Assembly (NCBI RefSeq): GCF_003287955.1
Contig: NZ_QMKP01000010.1
Location: 62,001 to 126,000 of the forward strand
Origin: Arthrobacter sp. AQ5-06
GTDB lineage: Bacteria > Actinomycetota > Actinomycetes > Actinomycetales > Micrococcaceae
Length of the DNA stretch: 64,000 bases
Direction: 5' to 3'
Positions within the stretch are counted from its first letter, which is position 1. The number at the start of each line of letters is the position of its first letter. The translations under genes were made by a program, and so were the position numbers. The notes beneath the pieces were generated by a model that was not told the DNA's origin, did no database searches, and was given only the letters and a program-made list of their open reading frames with translations. Positions 58,967 through 64,000 of this stretch are shown piece by piece.

Positions 58967-59425
58967 CGAGAATGTAATTGGGAGCTGGGTGGAAATGGAC
59001 AAATACCTCACCACTTCATGACGTTTGCGGATTTAGTCAACTCCGCGTCCGACCAAGGAGTCGGCCGCGGCATTAGCGCTTTATCCGGTCATGGGTCTGG
59101 TCTCTGGCCCCAGCTCTCATTAGCCTTCGACTCTGGCCGTAGGAAAGAGCCTATTGGGGGCATGATGCGGCTGTCACCAGTAGCAGGTACTCAGTTTTGA
59201 GCGCCGCATAAACGTTACCTACCCAAGTACAGGGATTATCTGCGGGCCCAAATATTAGGTATAGGGGTTCTCATTCCGCCCACAATTTAGGTATAGGGGA
59301 ATTCATTGCGCGGCCTCCCTGCCCGGGCATAGACTTGTCGCCTAACTGGGGTTTGACCGCTGCTTCTGGGCCAGCGCGCTAAACCGGACCTCAGGCTGAC
59401 GTTTTTCAGGCGCCCAGGAGTCCGG
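58967..59425. promoter_or_regulatory. Divergent regulatory region with a 32-bp-spaced direct repeat
   Basis: About 460 bp between the GT2 operon and the PKD-protein gene, visibly richer in A/T than the genes around. Two direct copies of TTAGGTATAGGGG (59255-59267 and 59287-59299), each followed three bases later by TCATT, are offset by exactly 32 bp, about three helical turns. This suggests a cooperative activator site. No gene or structured RNA was recognised. Confidence 0.6.
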
Positions 59426-61660
59426 ATGAAGACTGATCGTACCGTCAGGTGGCTGAGCCAAACGCTCATCACGGCAATGATCGTGGCGGGATCCCTCCTG
59501 GCTACATCCCCGGTGGCATCGGCTGACCCGACCTACGGCACGGCGAGCCTGAGCTATTCGGGCGTAAGCAACCCGCCGACGTCGGACAAGCCCCAGAGCA
59601 AGCTGTGGTGGAACGACGGTTCCTGGTGGGCGGACATGTGGACGTCCGGCAGCGGCTGGAGCATCTACCGGCTGGACCGCCCCACGGGCACCTGGATTGA
59701 CACCGGGGTAGTGAACGACACCCGTGCCAACACCCTGGCCGACACACTCTGGGACGGCAGCCATCTGTACATTGCCTCGCACGTAGTCACGATATCCGGA
59801 GATGGAACACCCAACCCCTCGCGGTCAGATCAACCCGCAAAGCTGTACCGGTACAGCTACTCCAGCGGAACCTACACGCTGGACAGTGGGTTCCCGACCG
59901 TGATCACGAACAACAGCAGTGAGTCGATGACCATCGATGAGGACACCACCGGCGCACTCTGGGCCACGTGGACGCAGGTCGCCGGCAATTCGACCTCGGG
60001 CTTCACCAATGCCGTCTATGTCAACTACTCCGCGCCTGGAGGCACTAGCTGGGCGGCACCATTCGTGATCCCTGTCTCCAACCCGAATCCTGCACCTGAT
60101 GACATCTCAGCCGTCGTGGCGTACGGCCAGAAGAAGATCGGGGTGATGTGGAGCGACCACCTCACCGGGTCCGTGAACTGGGCAACCCGCACCGACGGAA
60201 CGTCCCCGACGGCGTCCTCGTCGTGGAACCTGCAGCCGGCGATCCAAGGCAAGGGGCAGGCCGACGACCACCTGAACCTCAAAACGCTGCAGGCCGACAC
60301 AACCGGGCGGGTCTTCGCCGCGGTAAAAACCAGCCTAAACGACACATCCTCCGACCCGACCCTGCCCCAGCTGCAGCTGCTCGTCTTCAAACCCGGCACC
60401 GGATCCTTCTCCAAGTCCACTATTTCCACGGTGGGTGACTGTGTTTCGCGCCCGCAGATTTTGCTGGACACCCAAAACAATCTCGTCCACGCTTTCCAGA
60501 CGGCACCATCGACGTCGGTCAGCGGCTGCGCGTATTCCGGGGTGGCAGGCAGCATCTACGAAAAAACCGCCTCCATGGACAACCCCGTCTTCAGATCCGG
60601 CCGTGGCACCCCGGTCATCCAGGACGCCGCCTCCCCCAACATTAACAATGTGACCACCACCAAGCAGAGCGTGAACAGCACCACCGGCCTCGTTGTCATG
60701 GCCAGCGACAACGTAGCCAAGCGCTACTGGTTCGCTGACAGGAGCCTGGGTCCGCCAACGCCAACACCCTCGCCCGTAGCGTCTTTCACGGCCACACCCA
60801 CCACCGGTACCGCCCCGCTGGCCGTCAGCTTCACCGACACCTCGACCGGCGCTCCGACCTCCTGGTCCTGGACATTCGGCGACGGCGGCACGTCTACGGC
60901 CCAGAATCCCCCACACACCTACTCCGAGGCCGGCACGTACACCGCGACGCTGACCGCCACCAACAGCGGCGGCTCAACCTCCGCCACCTCAACCATCACG
61001 GTGGATCCAGCCACTCCAGCGACCGGGGTGACTATGGTCAACTCAACCACCACCTATTCAGGAACAGCCTCCACGGCGGTGTCACTGACCGCGCCCTCCG
61101 GCACCCAAGCGGGTGACGTGCTGATCGCGTCGATCACCGCGGACTTGAATCCCTCGATGGCGTCCGTCCCGGCCGGCTGGACACCCATCGTGAACGCCCT
61201 GTCCATCAATAGCTCGTCGACCTCCGGCGCCCGGGCGTTCGCCTACTACCACGTCGTGGGCGCGTCCGACCCGTCAAGCTACACCTGGACCTTAAGCACG
61301 GCAGTGAAGTGGGGCGGCGGCCTGACCGCCTACCGCGGCGTCAACAACACAACACCGCTGGACAGCCCTGTCGCCACCGCTGTTGACACAAGCTACACGG
61401 CAACCAGCATCACCGCTCCGAGCATCACCACGGCCAGCAACGGCGCGATGCTGATCGGCGGCGTCGGGTGCGATTGCGCATCACCTGTCGTATCTCCACC
61501 AAGCGGCTGGACCGAGCGCTGGGAAGCTGCCGGTGGCCAGATCGCGGAACAGGCTGACAAAGTCCAGGTAACGGCAGGGGCCAGCGGCACCGCCACCTGG
61601 ACGTTCAGCTCGGCCCGGACCGTTGCGGCTTGGCGGACCGCCCTAAAACCGGCGAGCTGA
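59426..61660 (+). CDS. Large secreted PKD-domain protein
   Basis: A 744-residue exported protein. A signal peptide (SQTLITAMIVAGSLLATSPVASA, cleaved near residue 33) is followed by an N-terminal beta-rich domain of about 410 residues with propeller-like repeats (LWWNDGSWWADMW, ALWATWTQV, KKIGVMWSDH). A Pro/Thr linker precedes a PKD domain (residues about 452-532: SFTATPTTGTAPLAVSFTDTS, WSWTFGDGG). A C-terminal beta-sandwich of about 200 residues begins VTMVNSTTTYSGTAS. No membrane anchor or LPxTG. It is divergent from the polysaccharide operon and probably binds or decorates the polymer; activity unknown. Confidence 0.85.
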   Translation: MKTDRTVRWLSQTLITAMIVAGSLLATSPVASADPTYGTASLSYSGVSNPPTSDKPQSKLWWNDGSWWADMWTSGSGWSIYRLDRPTGTWIDTGVVNDTRANTLADTLWDGSHLYIASHVVTISGDGTPNPSRSDQPAKLYRYSYSSGTYTLDSGFPTVITNNSSESMTIDEDTTGALWATWTQVAGNSTSGFTNAVYVNYSAPGGTSWAAPFVIPVSNPNPAPDDISAVVAYGQKKIGVMWSDHLTGSVNWATRTDGTSPTASSSWNLQPAIQGKGQADDHLNLKTLQADTTGRVFAAVKTSLNDTSSDPTLPQLQLLVFKPGTGSFSKSTISTVGDCVSRPQILLDTQNNLVHAFQTAPSTSVSGCAYSGVAGSIYEKTASMDNPVFRSGRGTPVIQDAASPNINNVTTTKQSVNSTTGLVVMASDNVAKRYWFADRSLGPPTPTPSPVASFTATPTTGTAPLAVSFTDTSTGAPTSWSWTFGDGGTSTAQNPPHTYSEAGTYTATLTATNSGGSTSATSTITVDPATPATGVTMVNSTTTYSGTASTAVSLTAPSGTQAGDVLIASITADLNPSMASVPAGWTPIVNALSINSSSTSGARAFAYYHVVGASDPSSYTWTLSTAVKWGGGLTAYRGVNNTTPLDSPVATAVDTSYTATSITAPSITTASNGAMLIGGVGCDCASPVVSPPSGWTERWEAAGGQIAEQADKVQVTAGASGTATWTFSSARTVAAWRTALKPAS

Positions 61661-61675
61661 CGGGGCCAGGCTTCC

Positions 61676-63007
61676 TTAGGCTGCTGTCCGGAAGAACAGT
61701 TCCGTCACCGTTGCCAGCCGGTGCGGGTCAGCGACGCCGCAGAGCTCCCGGGCGGAGTGCATGGACAGCAGGGGCACGCCCACGTCCACTGTGCGGATTC
61801 CGAGGCGGGTGGCGGTCAGCGGCCCGATGGTGGAGCCGCAGGGCATCACATTGTTGGACACAAATTCCTGGTACGGCACCTTCGCCTCCCCGCACAGCCT
61901 GGCCCAGAACGCCGCGCCGGGGGCGTCGGTCGCGTACCGCTGGTTGGCATTGATCTTCAGCAGCGGCCCGCCGTTCAGCACCGGGTGGTTCGCGGGATCG
62001 TGACGTTCCGCGTAGTTGGGGTGGACGGCATGCCCGGCATCCGCAGAGACACAGAACGACGCCGCCAGCGCCTGCCGCCGCTGGCTCACCGTGGCCCCCA
62101 GGCCGTCGGAGATCCGCACCAGCACGTCTTCGAGGATGGGCCCGCAGGCCCCGGAGCGCGAATTGGAGCCGATTTCCTCGTGGTCGAACGCCGCTAGGAC
62201 GGCGATCGGCGCCCCGGCGCCAGCGCCGCCAGAAACAGAAGAAGCACCGTGCGCGATCAGCGCCGCCAGCCCGGCGTGGGTCGCCGAGAGGTTGTCCAGC
62301 CGCCCGGAGGCGAAAAACTCTCCCTTGCCCCCGAAAACCACAGGTGCCTGCGTGTCTGCAATAACGACGTCGTACCCGCCAATCTCCGCAGCATTAACGG
62401 ACGCATCAGGCACGTGGGACGCCAAAACACCCAGCAGATCAAAATCCGCAGGATTGCCCAGGCCCCACACCGGGTTCATGTGCCGCTGCTTGTCCAGCGT
62501 GAGGCCGTCGTTCACGGCACGGTCCAGGTGGATGGCCAGCTGCGGGAAGCGGAGCATCGGTCCGGTGGCGGTGAGGTGTTCGGTGCCGTCCAGCATGACC
62601 AGCCGGCCCGCCAGCTGAAGTTCGCGGTCCAGCCAGGAGTTGAGCAGCGGCCCGCCGTAGACCTCCACCCCGGCCTGCAGCCAGCCGAAGGCTCCCGTGG
62701 TGGGCTTGGGCTTGAGCTTGAACGACGGGGAGTCCGTGTGCGCGCCGACGATGTTGAACCCGGTGGTGGGTCCGGCGCCTTCCGGGACCACCCAGGCGAT
62801 CAGCGCGCCGTCGCGGACCAGATAGAACGATCCGGTCCCGCCGGTCCAGGGCTCACGCTCGTCCAGACCCGTGAACCCTGCGGCGTCCAGCCGCCGGGCG
62901 GCCTCGTGGACGGCGTGGAAGCTCGACGGCGATGCGCTGACGTACGCGCCAAGGTCCTGGATGTGGTCAACGGCACTGGAGGCGTCGGCACTGGAGAGGG
63001 AAGGCAT
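61676..63007 (-). CDS. apeB: M18-family aspartyl aminopeptidase
   Basis: A 443-residue zinc aminopeptidase of family M18. Metal and catalytic motifs are intact: GAHTDSPSFKLKPKP (about residue 90), SGRLDNLSATHAGL (about residue 235), AAFDHEEIGSNSRSGA (about residue 270) and LLSMHSAREL near the C-terminus. It removes N-terminal acidic residues in characterised relatives. It converges on the PKD-protein gene with 15 bp between the stops and is not obviously linked to the polysaccharide genes. Confidence 0.93.
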   Translation of the reverse strand: MPSLSSADASSAVDHIQDLGAYVSASPSSFHAVHEAARRLDAAGFTGLDEREPWTGGTGSFYLVRDGALIAWVVPEGAGPTTGFNIVGAHTDSPSFKLKPKPTTGAFGWLQAGVEVYGGPLLNSWLDRELQLAGRLVMLDGTEHLTATGPMLRFPQLAIHLDRAVNDGLTLDKQRHMNPVWGLGNPADFDLLGVLASHVPDASVNAAEIGGYDVVIADTQAPVVFGGKGEFFASGRLDNLSATHAGLAALIAHGASSVSGGAGAGAPIAVLAAFDHEEIGSNSRSGACGPILEDVLVRISDGLGATVSQRRQALAASFCVSADAGHAVHPNYAERHDPANHPVLNGGPLLKINANQRYATDAPGAAFWARLCGEAKVPYQEFVSNNVMPCGSTIGPLTATRLGIRTVDVGVPLLSMHSARELCGVADPHRLATVTELFFRTAA

Positions 63008-63017
63008 GGTTCCGAGT

Positions 63018-63254
63018 CTAGATGGTCACATTGAGCCCGGCCGTGTAGCCGGCGGAGGCCGACCCGGTCATGGTGGCCAGCTGGTAGATGCCGCCGTCGT
63101 CCCCGAAGACGTTGTCCGACTGCAGCGTGGTACTGGCCATGTTGCTGACACTGGCCTCGTAGTTGGGAGTGGCGTAGACGTCGTCGAAGGCGGCCTTGGT
63201 CAGGGCGATCTGAAATACCGCCAGCACCTGCCCGGCGGCCGTGGCGTTGCTCAT
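63018..63254 (-). CDS. Doubtful small hypothetical protein
   Basis: A 78-residue frame MSNATAAGQVLAVFQIALTKAAFDDVYATPNYE... ending YTAGLNVTI. Composition is protein-like (balanced, few Arg/Pro runs). There is no good ribosome-binding site before the ATG at 63254, and no family is recognised. It is 10 bp upstream of the M18 gene on the same strand. Confidence 0.4.
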   Translation of the reverse strand: MSNATAAGQVLAVFQIALTKAAFDDVYATPNYEASVSNMASTTLQSDNVFGDDGGIYQLATMTGSASAGYTAGLNVTI

Positions 63255-63386
63255 GGACTCGAATGGTGGACAGATCGAACTCAAGGCCGCGGTCGTGGTT
63301 GGGGTGGGGAATTTGGTTGCTCACCGCTCCATCCAACGCGCCCCGCCTATCCTCTGCATAGGCCTTTCCTGCGCGGAACCTGTGCG

Positions 63387-64000
63387 TCAGTAGTCAGGAT
63401 TGCTCGGGACCACCAGGCCGGTCTCGTAGGCGTAAACCACTGCCTGGACCCGGTCGCGCAGGTGGAGCTTGGTCAGGATCCGGCGGACGTGGGTCTTCAC
63501 CGTTGCTTCGGACAGGAAATACCGGTGCGCGATTTCGGCGTTGGAGAGGCCCTCCGCCATGGCTTCGAGCATTTCGGTTTCGCGCGGGGTGAGGTCTTCG
63601 AGCAGGGGGTCCCGCGGTGGGGCGGAGGGGGCCGGCACGGCAGCGCCGCGGACATACGTCTCCAGCAGCCGTTGCGTGACACGCGGTGCCACCACGGCAT
63701 CCCCGCTGGCCACCACCCGGACGGCGCTGACCAGGTCCGACGGCGCCACGTCCTTGAGGAGGAAGGCGGACGCGCCTGCCTGGAGCCCGGCGAACGCGTA
63801 TTCGTCCACGTCGAAGGTGGTGAGGATGATGATCCGGGCGCAGGATCCGGAGGCCGTGATGGCGCGGGTTGCCTCGATGCCGTCCAGCACGGGCATCCGG
63901 ACGTCCATCAGCACCACATCGGGGTTCAGGTCGCGGACCAGCCGCACCGCCTCGGCACCGTCGGAGGCCTCGCCCACAATATGCAGGTCTTCCTCGCCCT
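63387..64000 (-). CDS. NarL/FixJ-type response regulator, partial (N-terminus beyond right edge)
   Basis: The visible part has a receiver domain with the phosphoacceptor aspartate in DVVLMDVRMPVLDG, the conserved threonine in IIILTTFDVDEYAFAGLQ and the lysine in AFLLKDVAP. A Pro-rich linker is followed by a LuxR-type HTH (LTPRETEMLEAMAEGLSNAEIAHRYFLSEATVKTHVRRILTKL). The reading frame stays open to position 64000 (GEEDLHIVGEASDG upstream), so the first 15-25 residues are missing. The partner histidine kinase would be further right. Target genes unknown. Confidence 0.93.
   Translation of the reverse strand, partial: GEEDLHIVGEASDGAEAVRLVRDLNPDVVLMDVRMPVLDGIEATRAITASGSCARIIILTTFDVDEYAFAGLQAGASAFLLKDVAPSDLVSAVRVVASGDAVVAPRVTQRLLETYVRGAAVPAPSAPPRDPLLEDLTPRETEMLEAMAEGLSNAEIAHRYFLSEATVKTHVRRILTKLHLRDRVQAVVYAYETGLVVPSNPDY

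Noticed and set aside
41-63980. CRISPR arrays, tRNA genes, insertion sequences or prophage
   Set aside because: No regularly spaced repeats, tRNA-like T-arm/acceptor pairs, transposase or phage structural genes were recognised on either strand by eye; a tRNA scan was not possible.

Overview
The window reads as chromosomal DNA of a high-GC Gram-positive actinobacterium, most likely Arthrobacter/Pseudarthrobacter (Micrococcaceae). The clues are GC-rich codon use, many GTG starts and ATGA/GTGA overlaps, an actinobacterial rpsF-ssb-rpsR-rplI block near dnaB, an ATP-dependent ligase of LigC type, a WXG100 protein, and a quinate/shikimate-protocatechuate cluster of the corynebacterial/arthrobacterial kind. 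No rRNA, tRNA, CRISPR array, insertion sequence or prophage was recognised.

Region 1 (1-16.5 kb). The 5' part of a proton-translocating transhydrogenase operon (pntA1-pntA2-pntB) comes first. A large minus-strand catabolic cluster follows, read as aroE/qsuD - qsuB - pcaHGBDC - pcaF - pcaIJ - pcaR. It would take shikimate/dehydroshikimate to protocatechuate and then through the beta-ketoadipate pathway to succinyl-CoA and acetyl-CoA. A second IclR regulator and a divergent MHS-family transporter stand at its head. A 3-dehydroquinate dehydratase is not in the window.

Region 2 (16.6-33.4 kb) is mixed. It holds LigC, a MoaD-like/BNR-repeat gene pair, a secreted VVDPP-repeat protein followed by a sortase that lacks an evident catalytic arginine, a UspA protein, and a copper-resistance operon csoR-copZ-copA with two palindromic operators. 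It also holds a lone WXG100 protein, EamA and MATE exporters, a CGNR regulator, DoxX behind a perfect MarR-type palindrome, a decayed aztD zinc-chaperone gene that keeps a Zur-like site, and a tandem hot-dog thioesterase.

Region 3 (33.4-40.5 kb) is replication and translation: dnaB, a 675-bp spacer dense in DnaA-box-like 9-mers, two small membrane-anchored proteins related to the L7/L12 C-terminal domain, several small enzymes, and rplI-rpsR-ssb-rpsF.

Region 4 (41-61.7 kb) is a cell-surface polysaccharide locus with lower-GC patches. In order it has a large LuxR-type ATPase regulator, a DegT-family aminotransferase whose PLP lysine is replaced by asparagine, and a decayed PglD/NeuD acetyltransferase. 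A ydaO-type c-di-AMP riboswitch then precedes a secreted GH16 protein. A GT4 glycosyltransferase and a Wzx-type flippase follow. These converge on a tightly overlapped seven-gene minus-strand operon: three GT2 enzymes, a polytopic polymerase/GT-C-like protein, a second GH16 protein, a three-part nucleotidyltransferase/P-loop kinase/methyltransferase-like fusion, and an APH-fold kinase. A secreted PKD-domain protein is divergent from this operon. This locus is the best candidate for undescribed biology in the window.

Region 5 (61.7-64 kb) has an M18 aminopeptidase, a doubtful small gene, and a NarL-type response regulator that runs off the right edge.
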